A stretch of 64,000 nt of DNA, from the NCBI GenBank assembly GCA_029168955.1, contig JAPDOI010000271.1, forward strand, positions 214,001 through 278,000. The letters are read 5' to 3'. The DNA is from Aplectana chamaeleonis. Lineage: Eukaryota; Nematoda; Chromadorea; Rhabditida; Cosmocercidae. A model generated the notes under the pieces. That model saw nothing but the letters and a program-made list of their open reading frames with translations. It was not told the origin of the DNA and did not search any database. This document shows positions 1-10,877 of the stretch, piece after piece (the stretch's first letter is position 1; each line of letters starts with the position of its first letter). The translations under genes and the position numbers were made by a program.

Positions 1-109
1 TTGTTTCGGCCTCCAGTATGTGAATCAAGTGCCCCTGCTCGTAGATAAGACGTTCCTTCGCCTGAATCTCCTCCTCCAGCTGTTCGATGACGTTCTCACG
101 CATCTTCAC
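1..109 (-). CDS. Internal exon of an unidentified coiled-coil protein (partial)
   Basis: Read on the minus strand, this is a 36-codon open frame running off the left edge. It begins VKMRENVIEQLEEEIQAK and continues through an acidic, leucine-rich helix ending near HILEAET. Charged residues alternate with L/I in a heptad-like pattern, so a coiled coil is the obvious reading. The exon is bounded upstream by a nematode-style acceptor (TTGTTAATAG) at 110-111, so it is an internal exon and the Met is probably not the start. Codon use is GC-rich and even, unlike the surrounding AT-rich DNA, which supports real coding. I do not recognise the family: N-terminal coiled coils of cyclic-nucleotide-dependent kinases look like this, as do many others. 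Most of the gene lies outside the window. Confidence 0.6.
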   Translation of the reverse strand, partial: MKMRENVIEQLEEEIQAKERLIYEQGHLIHILEAET

Positions 110-1350
110 CTATTAACAATCACATAAAAAGTCATATTCTATTCAGATAACTTTATACACCTAGACATTAGGCACAGTACAGCACCTGAAATGAATCTTG
201 AGAATGTTCAGTAGAGGCTTTAGCCACTTAAATCCAAGTATTCTTTGAGAGGTCATAACTCCGTTCGCTGTGGATTTTGAGAGATTCGAAGGATATCTTT
301 GTGATCAGCGCAGGACAGTTTTGAAGAAAACAACGAACATTTGAAAGCCTGAATCCTGAGACGGTTCGCCCTAACTATCAAAAAATCTGTTAGAAAATAT
401 TGAAAGTGCAGAGAAGAGCCGGCAAGCAGTGAAACAAACGTGCGTGTGAGTCGTAAGACTCGATCGTTAACAAGACGAGAAGTTACTGCGAGCGGCGGTT
501 TTTGCCACATAGTTGGGAAGGGGATTTGACAGGACGAGTTTTTCCACCAACAAGACGTCAGTTTGAAGTTGTTCGACGGAACTTTTTTGGATGAAATCAA
601 TCAATCACCTTCTCGCTCGTGTGTAGCAGTTGTGATTCTAACGTGGACAGCCGGATGAGGATGTCTGAGGACATTACCCCTGAAAACAAAGCATTTCAGA
701 CAAATTTCGCAAGTTTGACTTTGAGACCAGTTTCAGAGACCAAATGACATGACTGCGGAGAAGGCTTACAGAAAACAGAAAAAAATCTCCAAAAATGGCA
801 AGAAAACAGTAAATTTTTAAAAAATCAATGACGAGTGTTCAGCGTACACCATACGAGATTTTCCACAACACTGAACTTTTTTAATACATTTTTCAAGTGA
901 TCTATGCTTCTTTTGCTGAATTTTCAAAACCTAACAGTTGGCTAGAGCAAAAATCATAAACGCCCATTATGAGTGCGAAGAGATAAGAGACGTTTCTCTA
1001 GCCTACCTTTAGCAGGCAATAAAAGCTCGATTACTCTATCAGAAGCTCCATATGTATGCGCAAGGAATAGGTAGATGCATTCGGAGTAACTCTCCCTTTT
1101 CTAGTGTACATAATTTTTCACTGATTGTGGGATAACTGCTGACTTGAACACTGCAGTGCCTTCCAAAACCGAACATCACGAGTGTACCGCGCGGTTGTGC
1201 CCTTGGAGTATAGATGACTTGATCCGCCGTTCGCTCCAGCGTTGAGAGCCTCTCGTACCTCTGTGGCAAGATTATGATCTGCATCATAGCCTCACCATCA
1301 ATTTCTTTGCGCTTCATCTTTTGAATACTATACCATCTGCGTTGAATTAG
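110..1350. other. Non-coding or intronic sequence upstream of the coiled-coil exon
   Basis: AT-rich sequence without a convincing gene. The minus-strand segment 1259-1317 reads ATG AAG CGC AAA GAA ATT GAT GGT and is followed by a good donor (AG|GTACGAG). It could be a short exon of the same gene, but its acceptor (CAAAAG) is weak and its phase does not join directly to exon 1-109, so it is not called. The other open frames here have unbiased composition. Confidence 0.4.
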
Positions 1351-1799
1351 TTAAAGGCAGGGTTCACGATAAAATCGCTTGTTGTGCTATCACCGTAGAG
1401 TGGTAGATCTGGCCATCACAAAAGTGAAAATAAGTAAAAAATTTGAAAAAAACGCTCAGGAGAAAGTTATGGCTTGGTGTCCTCCCGCCCCCAATTATCG
1501 AGATTTGGGTAAAAGCCTGTTTTGTCAACTTTTATTTTGCTTTTCAAGTAAATTGTTAACATTTCTGGAGACTACTGATTACTTTAACAACAACATAAAT
1601 GTCGGATAAGCAAGCATTAGTGATAATCGCGTTAATTATGGGGCGGCCGACACCGGTAATTAGGCGTTATACTTTGTTTTTGAGCGTTTGCCCCGCGAAT
1701 TTCCGGGTTTTTTCACTTGCTTTTATTTATGTGATCGCCTAATCTACATTCTTATGAAGAGAGCTCAAGAGTCGTTTTTATCGAGAACCCTGCCTTTAA
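1351..1799. mobile_element. TTAA-flanked non-autonomous element (singleton type)
   Basis: The left end TTAAAGGCAGGGTTCACGAT is mirrored by ATCGAGAACCCTGCCTTTAA at the right, giving terminal inverted repeats of about 20 bp that include TTAA at each side. Length is about 450 bp. The short open frames inside have no recognisable content. It belongs to the large set in this window whose ends read TTAAAGGCA. TTAA targeting is typical of the piggyBac superfamily, but no transposase is present, so that assignment is an inference. Confidence 0.75.
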
Positions 1800-2070
1800 A
1801 CGCGTATTCAGAGTTTGCGTGCATGACGCATTTGTGTCCCAACTTTACCCGGCTCCACCGAAGCGGTAGCGCTGGTGTAGTTTTAGTCTCTGCCCACGTG
1901 TAAAAGGTGTTCATGCTCAGGCGCCGCGCCACTGCACTTATGAATAGCAGGCGTCAATTCGTGTTAATAACTCAATATTGTTAGTATACAATAACTCGTA
2001 TCGGCCCAACGTGTCTCTGGTCGGCCAAGTGCTCTTTTGACATCTCGAGGGTACCAGTGAGTGAGTCTGG

Positions 2071-2372
2071 TAAAGTGTGCCCGAATGAGAATGGCGGCCC
2101 ACGCGGTCGGCGTGCTTGGCAGGCGGCAGTCGCATGTGCCGCTCTCGGACGAGTATTGGATTTCAACGACGGCCGTCCCCTCTCCAACCGTCTGCAGAGC
2201 TGATTGATCGGCGCAATGCTTGCAGAGCTGATTGATCCAGCCGGTGCCGGCCCCGTTCGTAGTCTATGGCGGTGGGGACTTTCTGCATTCTCGTGCTAGA
2301 GCGGCGAACGCGACGGCCGCCTGCCAAGAACGAAGGCCGCATGGGCCGCCATTTCCGTTCGGACGCACCTTA
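2071..2372. mobile_element. TA-flanked inverted-repeat element, family A
   Basis: Long imperfect inverted arms cover about 2071-2145 and 2295-2372. Both contain a GGCGGCCCACGCGGTCGGCG-like core and begin at TA with an AAAGTGTGCCCGAATGAG-like end. The same ends recur at 17051-17261 and 43805-44036, and the same arms flank 3681-5988. The right arm is fused to the RTE fragment that follows: the minus-strand frame of that fragment reads straight into it. Confidence 0.65.
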
Positions 2373-2755
2373 CTCCATCTGTCATCTATTCTGCGCAAGA
2401 CATGTCCTGCCCATTTGTACTTGGCGGATTCGATGTGGATCAACGGGTCGCGAAGTCCGGACATTTTGCGAAGATCCTCACTGCTCAGACGTTGCTGCCT
2501 CTGAATCCTCCGACCAGTTCTCAGGAAACATCTTTCCAGCGCCCTGTGCGCAGTCCTCATAGCCACACAAACTCCTTTGTTGTGAGCCAAGGTCTCGCAG
2601 CCATAGCACAAAGCTGGAAGCACTGAGGAATCGAACAGGTGAGCCCGCAGCTTGGCATCGCGTATCTCACGAGCAACTTCTCGAATCGTACCCATAGCGG
2701 TCCACGAACTCTTCTTCGATTCTAGGTCTTTATCGCTATGAATTGTCCGCCTCAA
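2373..2755 (-). pseudogene. RTE-type non-LTR retrotransposon fragment, region C-terminal to the reverse transcriptase
   Basis: The minus-strand frame encodes a stretch typical of the post-RT region of nematode RTE/BovB-like elements: LRAHLFDSSVLPALCYGCET, then AHRALERCFLRTGRRIQ, then KYKWAGHVLRRIDDRWSK. Reverse transcriptase motifs, the endonuclease and a 3' tail are missing, so this is a severely truncated fossil. Past 2372 the frame continues into an unrelated family A element, which accounts for its odd glycine- and alanine-rich tail. It belongs to a different RTE lineage from the element at 31.1-34.6 kb, since the two C-terminal regions share only general layout. Confidence 0.75.
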
Positions 2756-3071
2756 GTAAAAGCTGAAACGATTCCTACTCAGATAATAACTTGATGTTGT
2801 TCATGTAACCATTTTTCAAATGAAGCAATAATCATAAGAGTCAAATAATAAACTCTAAGTATTCAAATTATAATGAAAATTACTAACAAAAAATTCAATT
2901 AAATAAAAAAACGTTAAAAAAGAAAACGATTTTTCCATTCAACGCCCAAAGCAGATAGTTTCCTAGATCAGTTCCCGTTCAAGCAGGGTCCAGCCAAGTT
3001 GTGACCGGGCGCAACTGAGGTGGAAGGGAAGTCGTAAAAATGATCGTCCAACAAATAAAAAAGTTCCTGAA
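2756..3071. other. AT-rich spacer, nothing recognised
   Basis: A- and T-rich sequence with homopolymer runs. No coding or repeat structure was seen. Confidence 0.5.
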
Positions 3072-3534
3072 TTGAAGGCATCGTACGCACAGAAAACCGT
3101 ATATTAATTTTTCATGTTTTGTGTAGCTCGGCCTCTCTAGTGAACGAAAATGTCGAAAGGGCTCATGAAAAACCTTCATTTGTAAAGAAAAGTCAATCGG
3201 AACACATTGTAAATACGAATTTGAATTTCGCGCCAAAACCCTTCTTGGAGTTTTTCTGCATTTGTGGGCCTCGTCGCTGTCATTTTCGGGGTTTTTCTGC
3301 ATGTGGAGATCGTGCCGTAACTATTTTTCATGTTGTCTTATGGTCGCACCAACATTCTAGGAAAAAGTGCTAGATGACTAATGAGAATTGGTGGCGGATC
3401 ATCATCTTTGAAGCCTTCCAACCTCATTGCCCAACGTTTTTGACGCGCCAAAGTTTACCAGTGTGGTCTACCGGGCTTAATCATGATTGAGCCTGGAAAA
3501 TGAAAATTGATTTTCCGCGCGTACGATGCCTTAA
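3072..3534 (+). mobile_element. TTAA element family F3
   Basis: Ends are AAGGCATCGTACGCACAGAA and the inverted GCGTACGATGCCTTAA, giving about 460 bp. It is colinear over its whole length with 24075-24541, sharing blocks such as TCTAGGAAAAAGTGCTAGAT near the middle. The left TTAA has decayed to TTGA. Confidence 0.75.
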
Positions 3535-3885
3535 TACGGGGTTTGAGGGGAGGGGGTTATGTGATTCTAAAAATTTCGTACTAAAATTACACCGACACAA
3601 TGGTTGGTGAAAATTTCTGATATTTTCTAAAAGTTCGGTGTCATCCATCCTTAGGTTGAAATGAACCGTAGGTGATGCCGGTTCGAATGAGACAGTCCGC
3701 TCACGGCCCGCGTGCGTGTCAAGTGGCCGTCAAAAAAAGATTTTTTGGACTCGTGAGTCGACTAGCAGGAATATTAGACGAATAGTGAAAAATATTGCAG
3801 TCTGCAGTCGTGGAGAAGTTGGTCTGAAGAAAAATGCCCTCGCGACGCTCGGATTCGTATAACTACATATGTACGAGTCTAATTA

Positions 3886-5655
3886 GGGAGCCCGTCATTA
3901 GCGTGGTTCGCACCTTCGTTCACACCTAATTATCTGCGCTCGCACCTCCATCGTTAACGACGCCAGCATGGCTCTTGCGGAACAGTCCTGGCGCTCAACC
4001 AACTGGAGATTTCATAAAGGAAGTTGAAAGATTGTTTTTTAATCAGCTGCTGTAATTGCAAAGTGGCGCAAGATATGAGTGAACAGTGTAAAGGGAAGGT
4101 ATTGAAGAAAAATATAGATTTGTGAATTGATGACAACAACGATTAGTAGAAGATAAAAAAATCCATAATGGTGAATGAAATATGATAGGTGACTATAATG
4201 ATAAAGTGATTCAAAATGTAAACAAGCGGAAAAGTGCGCAAGGTAAAAAAATTAACTTATAAAAATGTAAATCGAAAAGAAAAATAAGGTTAAAAAATAG
4301 CAATGAATCATAAAAAAATTAAACCAGCATGAATAAAGTAAATTTGTGTACTTCTGTAAGACAATGTCCCGATTCGTAACAGGCAGGACCATGTAGGTAC
4401 TTATGTTTTTGATGAGAAACAATGTAAAGTGTACATAAAATTTCCGTTTTGTTCTCGCATATAATTGGATAAAGCTGATCATGGCAGATTTTTAACAGTA
4501 ATAATAATAATATTAGATAATCAATATAGGTAATTAATGATTTATAGAATATGTCCATAGGCAATACTTACTAGAAATCACATCAATATAGGTAAATGTA
4601 TAGATGTATATAGGAAATATTTTCAAAAAATATTGATATAGATATAGAGGTATATAGAGGTATATACCAGATAGTTAATAGGAATTATCATAATCCCTCA
4701 AAGATGCGTTGTGTACTTGAAGGCACTGTTTGCGATGAGAATCATTTTTCTGTTTTTTTTGCCTATCTTGAAACCGGTCCCATTCTAATTTGAATGATGC
4801 TTCTGGAATCGTACAAGACCTTCTGGGAATGAAGTTATGGTTCTTCAAAAATTGAGCTAGGGAGAATGGTGGACGAGTTGTCCGAGGCTTGTAACTTCCA
4901 TCTTTTCCTGCCGATCTATGCGAGCTGACCTGAGTAAAGAGAGAAGTTGAGAATGAAGGAAAGAACGGGGCTTTTGATCGGAAACAATAGCTGAAATCAC
5001 GATTTAGAGTGCTCCTTTGTTCACGTCGAGGGGCGAAAAGGGGCGGGACTTGCCCACAGCGAAGGGGTTTGCCCACTTTTCTAAGCCGTTTTGCGGCTCC
5101 TGGGTAGCTTTTCGTCCCGCCACGCTGTTCTGCTTCCGAGAGCCACGAGAAGCGTTTGTCATAGAAAATTCGAGGATGAAGTTTATCGCGAACAGTACCT
5201 TTAACATCGATAACTATTACAAACAATTATGATTACAGCAATAAATCTGTGCGACGTTATAGAGAATGCAAGACATCGTGAACTGCAGGTTAACAAATGA
5301 TAAAAAGCATCGTTATTGGTGTAACAATGCGAATACTTCCATCAAATGCAAACCAAACCTCCACAGGTTTTTAAAATACCTCAAAAATTGTGTAAAAGAA
5401 AACAGCAGCAGGGAAGTTGTAGGTCAGAGTGGAATACAGCGAATAAAAATAGAATATTGTTGCCCTTGGGCGAGTATACGCCAAGTTCTTGGCCTGCAGC
5501 TCGGTCGACTCAGTATGGGATCATTATTGGGCCCGCTTGGATGAGCGCCAGGAGTCCTCTGTAGGAGGTATGCTAGCTTAGTTATAGCGTCGGAGGTGCG
5601 AGCGCAGATAATTAGGTGCGAACAAAGGTGCGAACAACGACAATGACTGGCTTCC
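3886..5655. mobile_element. 1.77-kb TA-flanked DNA transposon remnant with about 70-bp inverted ends
   Basis: The left arm 3886-3957 (GGGAGCCCGTCATT...TTCGCACC...CTAATTATCTGCGCTCGCAC) is repeated inverted at 5590-5655. Both ends abut TA (3884-3885 and 5656-5657). The interior is AT-rich, holds no transposase frame, and carries a complete F5 TTAA element at 4717-5204. The ends and TA target suggest a Tc1/mariner-like mode; this is inference, since no enzyme is encoded. Confidence 0.65.
4717..5204 (+). mobile_element. TTAA element family F5
   Basis: Colinear with 17446-17936 and 46543-47038. Shared blocks include GGACGAGTTGTCCGAGGCTT and GCGAGCTGACCTGAGTAAAG. Ends are AAGGCACTGTTTGCGATGAG and, inverted, ATCGCGAACAGTACCTTTAA. 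The apparent 183-codon minus-strand frame over this copy is a by-product of the repeat and is not conserved in the other two copies. Confidence 0.75.
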
Positions 5656-5669
5656 TAATAAAAATCGTA

Positions 5670-5906
5670 CAGTTGACCGCAATGTTAATAGGACATGGTG
5701 CGGTTGCGGACTAGCGCCAAAACTACGGTAGAATCTGGCACTTTGCCAGATTTCGTCATCGATCGGCGCCAACCGTCGTCTCTCTGCTCACGAGACTATC
5801 AGCTGTGGCGCCGATCGATGACGAAATCTGGCAAAGTGCCAGATTCTACCGTAGTTTAGTGCGAGGCCGCAACCGCACCATGTCCTTTTAACATTGCGGT
5901 CAACTG
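5670..5906. repeat. 237-bp near-perfect hairpin element (TA-flanked)
   Basis: Arms of about 102 bp (5670-5771 and 5806-5906) are reverse complements apart from a handful of differences and enclose a 34-nt loop. The outer ends read CAGTTGACCGCAATGTTAA and sit directly inside TA on both sides (5668-5669 and 5907-5908), as expected of a Tc1/mariner-type miniature element. Transcription through it would give a long double-stranded RNA stem. Confidence 0.8.
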
Positions 5907-5988
5907 TACAAACATCCTGTATTCCCGACGCTCGCTCGACACGCACGCAGAACGCGATGGCGGACAGTCTCATTTGAACAGACTCTAG

Positions 5989-8190
5989 CTCTGTCATCGT
6001 CGATCGAAACGTCCCGCTGGACCATGCTTTCCAGTCTTCGCATCAGCGAACGCCTTCCAACAGCCGCATTTCTTTGAATTCTGAATCACTGAGTAGATAG
6101 CCGTCACCCCTACAAAAGCTCATAACTCTGTATCGTCAGCATAAGAAGTAATATGTATGTAGTCCATCAAAAACCACACAACTTTTAACGTAGGCTCGTA
6201 TCCATAATTTCGATCAGCCGACGATCAGATTTCAACGAAAAATCAATCTGCTGGACAGACTGGTGATGAGTTACTCAGCGACCAAGTTTCGAGTCGTGCT
6301 TAGCGGTGCCAAATCGGCTAAGCTGGTTTTCTAAGGTTTTCAATATTTGCAGTGCAAGAAAATCAGAGGAAGAACTTATGCTTTGGATTTCACGCCTCGC
6401 AGATTTGCATTTTCAGCTTTCTATTTAGTTATTCAAAATTGCGACCAATCTGACCACGATACAACCTACAAAAATACGCTCTTATTCCGTAAAGCCTATC
6501 ATAGACTACCATTGAAAAGGTGGGCTCTCTCTTTCCCATCAATTCCACGAGGAAAGCCAATTTCCTCTGGTCACACATATGATGAACATCGCGATGTTTT
6601 ATGTCCGTTACATTCGAGACGCGACGATGAGAAAGTAACACATCAGAAAGATAGACATCTGACAGAAGATAATCGACAGCTGATATAATGCATTTGAGAA
6701 GGGGGAAGGAGGGGCTGAGAGATTTGTTCAATTCTAGGATATTCTCCCTGCCAGACTCTCCTTACCAACCTTCCCAAAACCCAGTTTTTGAAAGTCATAG
6801 ATACTATTCTGGGATTCTTAGAGCTCCACTACACTTTGTCAAAGATTACGCATAGGTTCTGCAGCCTTTTTTGAAGCTTTCTGCTTCGTTTCCAAGCAGT
6901 TTAACAAGACATTTTCGTGTAATTAGACTTTCAAATCTTGACTGCAAGGTTTTCAAGAAAAGTAGAAAAGTTTTTCCGGATCGAATGGCTATTGAAAACT
7001 CTTTGAGAGGAATAGCATTTTCCTTACAAAGGAACGATCAGACCTGGTTGCCAGAACCACCCATAAAACCAGGTTTTTCTAATCGACTACATCCCGGGTG
7101 GTCATAAAACCCTATCCTGGCTGCCCGAGTAATTAAATGGGGTAAAAGAAAAAGTTGTGAGCTCTGCAGGTAAAAAAATGTATCTGCTAAACTGTCTTCA
7201 TCGCTCAAATCAGCGCTAATTTTTTTCAAATTACATTCGAATTTAGCGCCTCAAATAATTCCCCCTGGAAGAAGTTTAGACAAAAAAATTTTTTGCATTT
7301 TTTTCTTTTTTTCATTATTACTCGGACAGCTAAAATAGGAGAAAATGGCTACGTGCGTAATTCTGGCAAGCAGGTCTGTTCACTCCCTTGTTAGAGGCAG
7401 GGTAGTAAAAAATAGTATTCTACATACATAGTTTTCGATGCTTTTGAGTATGTGAGTCCATAAAGTATGTACATAGAGGTTACTAGGGAAAAGTCCTAAA
7501 ACGACACTCAAATACCGGAGTACTGTTTGAAGAAACCCCTGGAGTATCTAATTACGCCTGTTCGATGTGCTTCGGGAGACTGCGGACTAAGCGTTTTCGC
7601 GATAAAGAATATTCAGGAATTCGACAACTGCTCCTCTGATGAAACGAACGCAGGACAACTGTTATATCAGCGACTTCAACTCTGCGGACCCCATATGGGG
7701 CCGCCGATGCATACCGGGGTCGTCCGATAACGCGTCGATAACCGTAGAAGAGAACCAGCGGCGGACCACAAGTTTGTGCACTTCGTTATGAACAGAGCAT
7801 GCATATTCCTTTGCAACTGGAGTGATTGGTCACAATACAGCCCTTGAAGGACTTGGCTCCTTACCTCTGTAGTACCCCAGAACAATATGGTACGATTTCC
7901 GTTGACCCCCGGCTTGTGGCTAAATGTATCGCGGCAACCATTACCAGCCAGTTGAAGGACGGAAAGCACCTCCACCCCCTCCCTTTCACGAAAAGAAAAT
8001 CCCCGTTGTTGTTTCAATCGAGCGCCCACGTTTTTTGTGACGCTAAACCAGCTGCACTCACATAAGAGGTATGGCATTGAATGGAAATGGATGGATTGGA
8101 TGGTGAGTTATGTCGTTTCGTAATTGAGTGAATGAGTTTCACTGTTTTCGCTGGGGGGGGGGGGCAAAGGTCAAACGACAAGACAGGTGT
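5989..8190. other. Unassigned sequence with repeat fragments
   Basis: No host exon is supported. The segment about 7480-7680 resembles about 12310-12800 in direct orientation (shared phrases such as ACACTCAAATA, GAATATTC and CAACTGTTATA), so it is probably a repeat copy. A homopolymer of a dozen G residues lies near 8152. A 133-codon minus-strand frame at 7676-8077 has no family signature and was not accepted. Confidence 0.4.
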
Positions 8191-8600
8191 CAGCGGAACA
8201 GAGAAAGAGTGAGCTCAGTGTGGTTGGATTTGGACCCAAACTCTGAAATGCCGCTCAATATGGAAGAACTCGGCTACCTGTGAGCGAAAATCGGGACTTA
8301 TTGGCCACGACGCTGAACGACAAAGGGCAAGACAAACCCCTTGAGGTATAACTGAGAGAAGTCAGACCGGCGCGACTTGCGAAAACAAGCGAGATTCAGC
8401 GACAGTGTGGAAAACAATGGAAGTGAGAAAACCTGTCAAGGAGACATCAAGCGACACTGAGCGGCGATCCAGACTAAAGACAAACTCTTATATGTTATTA
8501 CCGAAACCTGATACTTGGGTTTCACGAGACGAGAACACTGAACCACAAAAAATCGCATTGAGCGACAGTATGCCACATTTGGCGGCAGTAAGGGAAAACA

Positions 8601-8849
8601 TACCCTCTGATTCCGGGCCCAAATTAATGAGTGCAATTGCGGACCTGCGTCGCGGGGGCGCGACGCATCGCTTTCGTACGAGCTTCCACGCCCGCCCCTC
8701 ATCAGTTGATCACATTGGATCTTCCTTGACTTCCCCTGCTTTTTTCTTGATGCTCTCCTCTTTCTCAGCTCGTGCGAAAGCGATGCGTCTGTCCCCACGA
8801 CGCAAGTCCGCAATGGCACACAATAAGTCAGGCCCGGAAACAGAGGGTA
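8601..8849. mobile_element. Family B2 inverted-repeat element
   Basis: Inverted ends start TACCCTCTGATTCCGGGCCC and finish CGGAAACAGAGGGTA. Arms extend about 85 bp and include a GCAATTGCGGAC...CGACGCATCGCTTTCG block. A second copy is at 13030-13264 with the same arm order. The 163-codon plus frame here is a by-product of the palindrome. Confidence 0.75.
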
Positions 8850-9510
8850 ATTACATGGTCATCCGAAACTTTCCGACTATAGAACTAGCCGTGTAGCTTG
8901 TCAACAACAATAGACCGTAGCGAGCGACAACCAGCGACATTGGGCTGATAAAACTAAACAGTAAGCGAGAACAAGCGACACTGCGCGACACCAACTACAG
9001 AAAGAGCTTGCGCGAGAGAAACTAGTCTACAACGAAAGTCATGTAGCCACAATAAACGGCACTAACAATAAGCGACATCGAGCAGCACTCGCAGTGATGA
9101 AAAAAACGAGGGATTAAAGAAATCAAAAGTTCAGAGAGAGCCACATTAGGTGAAACCCATACTTCAAGAAAAACGTATGCAGAGAAAATTCTTTTACTGC
9201 ATTAACCAGCGATACACTTATAATGTCTTATAGCGACGATGAACTCCAGCGAAAGACACAATGATACAATTGGTGAAAATTAGAGAAGAAAAAATGAGAA
9301 AAAAAAACGATTACATGAGAAGAGGGGAGAAAATCTCACGAAACGAATGTGCACAGTGCGGCTGAGCGCAGCAGGGCGACGACAGACGACACGATGTCAT
9401 AACGAGGAGGAACAAGGGAGAGATTAAACGACAGAATACGACATTAGGTGACATTTAGAGTCACCGCCCGATATTCAGGAATCACAAAACGTGGCAGAAG
9501 CCGAAGCATG

Positions 9511-9667
9511 TATCCTCTGTGTCGGAGTCAAGTTTACTGTATTCCTTGGCGCGTTTGTGCGGAGAGGGGGGATAGACAGCGAGAAAGTATGGGGAGAAGG
9601 GGGCGCAGAATACGTGAGCAGAAGCACGCGATAAACGGAAATATATTTTACTCCGAAACAGAGGGTA
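9511..9667 (+). mobile_element. Family B1 element
   Basis: Ends are TATCCTCTGTGTCGGAGTCA and CTCCGAAACAGAGGGTA. The interior contains GTGTGCGGAGNG-type and GCGAGAAAG blocks shared with 12488-12645 and 20182-20340. The ends resemble those of B2, so the two groups are probably related. Confidence 0.65.
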
Positions 9668-10877
9668 TGTCTGTCCTGCGTGGTGACCCTGATCAAAAAT
9701 GGGCGACAAGTAGCGACGAAATTCAAGAAAACAGAAAACGTCAGAAGACAAAGTCTGGTGTCACTGCCGTAGATATGACGCTCTAGGGCAGTGAGCGATA
9801 AGGAACGACACTGAGCGACAACAACCGACATCAAGAGACACTCAAGAAAATGTGGTGACTGAAATCAGAGCTGTGTGGTTCGAGTTGTAACTGAGCAAAG
9901 GAAATGACAGAAGAGGAAAATTTGGTACTCATAAATAGCTCGTGCGGTGAGGCTGAGCGACACTGCGGGATAATGAGCGACACTGCGAGCGATAACAAGC
10001 GTCGTGCGGCAACTCTTAAGAGAAAAAAGATGGTAGGAGACAAAATCTGGTAAAATCGGATAGCATAAGGAAGGCGAGCAACGCTGAGTTATATCGTACG
10101 ATAAAGAGCGACATTCGGCGACTCTGTGTGACAACAAGGAAGAAAAGTTGACAGCAAAGTACAACATTCTGGAATAGTTGACTAGTGTAGAAACGTTGAC
10201 AATGGGCGACACTGAGCGGTAACAAACGACATTGAAAGCCCGAAAAAAACTGAAGGAGGCGGAAGCTCAGACATTCGCTGTTATGAACTCGATACCAAAA
10301 AGAAGGGTAGTTATCAACCGCCAACCAATAGGATACCAAAATCGATTACCGCAAACCAAGGCGCGGCCACGTTCGCAGTGTATTGGTTTGCTATAGGGTT
10401 GGTTTTGGTGGAAACAGGAGGCTGTTATGAACCGCCAACGAATATGATTGTCTGTTATGATCCTCCAACCAAAAACGTCCTTCCGAGTTGACGATCGGTC
10501 CGCTCGCTTTTTATGCTGTAAGCGTCCAGCGTCGTAGAAAAAAATTGTTTTGAATGATTTCTGTTTCGTTCAATTATTTATGCATTGTTTCTCTGTTTTC
10601 TGCTTTTATGAACCTACTTTTTCAATTTTCTCGCTTCTTGCTGTAATTATTGATTAATTTCGTCTAACCTTTTCTTCTACAGGTATTTAGAGTGGATTAT
10701 TCTTGAAGTTAACTTTTTTTCAACCAGTGTTTTTTTCTCAAAATTGGGAAAAATATCAAAAATTATCCGTTGAATAGGGTGCTTGTATGCGCCACTGCGG
10801 AGGAACTGTCATAATCGACGGCTAATTCTTAAGTCCCTGCTACATGTTGGAGAGAAAGCCACTGGGCAGACCTTTGA

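Larger units (their letters stand above)
3681..5988. mobile_element. Family A element split by nested insertions
   Basis: Arms related to family A lie at 3681-3730 (GAATGAGACAGTCCGCTCAC...GCGTGCGTGTC) and, inverted, at about 5925-5985 (GACACGCACGC...GCGGACAGTCTCATTTGAAC). Other family A copies span 210-300 bp but here the arms are 2.2 kb apart. Between them lie the TIR element 3886-5655 and the hairpin element 5670-5906. The simplest reading is one old family A copy hit twice. Confidence 0.5.
8190..10265 (+). repeat. GCGACA-motif-rich tract, left part
   Basis: The plus strand carries dozens of copies of GCGACA or close variants, often as GAGCGACACTGAGCGACA, at irregular spacing. Examples lie around 8390-8470, 8900-9080, 9790-9840, 9955-10010, 10105-10130 and 10205-10240. 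The strand is purine-rich throughout and has no long frame. It is not a regular tandem satellite, because spacing varies from about 10 to over 100 bp. The tract resumes at 11966, as if one locus was split by the element 10266-11965. Confidence 0.6.

Noticed and set aside
253..600. 115-codon minus-strand frame
   Set aside because: No domain, no coding-like composition and no splice context linking it to the exon at 1-109.
4675..5226. 183-codon minus-strand frame
   Set aside because: It lies over the F5 TTAA element, and the frame is not kept in the two other F5 copies.
7676..8077. 133-codon minus-strand frame
   Set aside because: No recognisable motif, unusual composition, and partly within a repeated segment.
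8405..8896. 163-codon plus-strand frame and its 127-codon antisense partner
   Set aside because: Both arise from the B2 palindrome and the GCGACA tract, and the second B2 copy does not preserve them.
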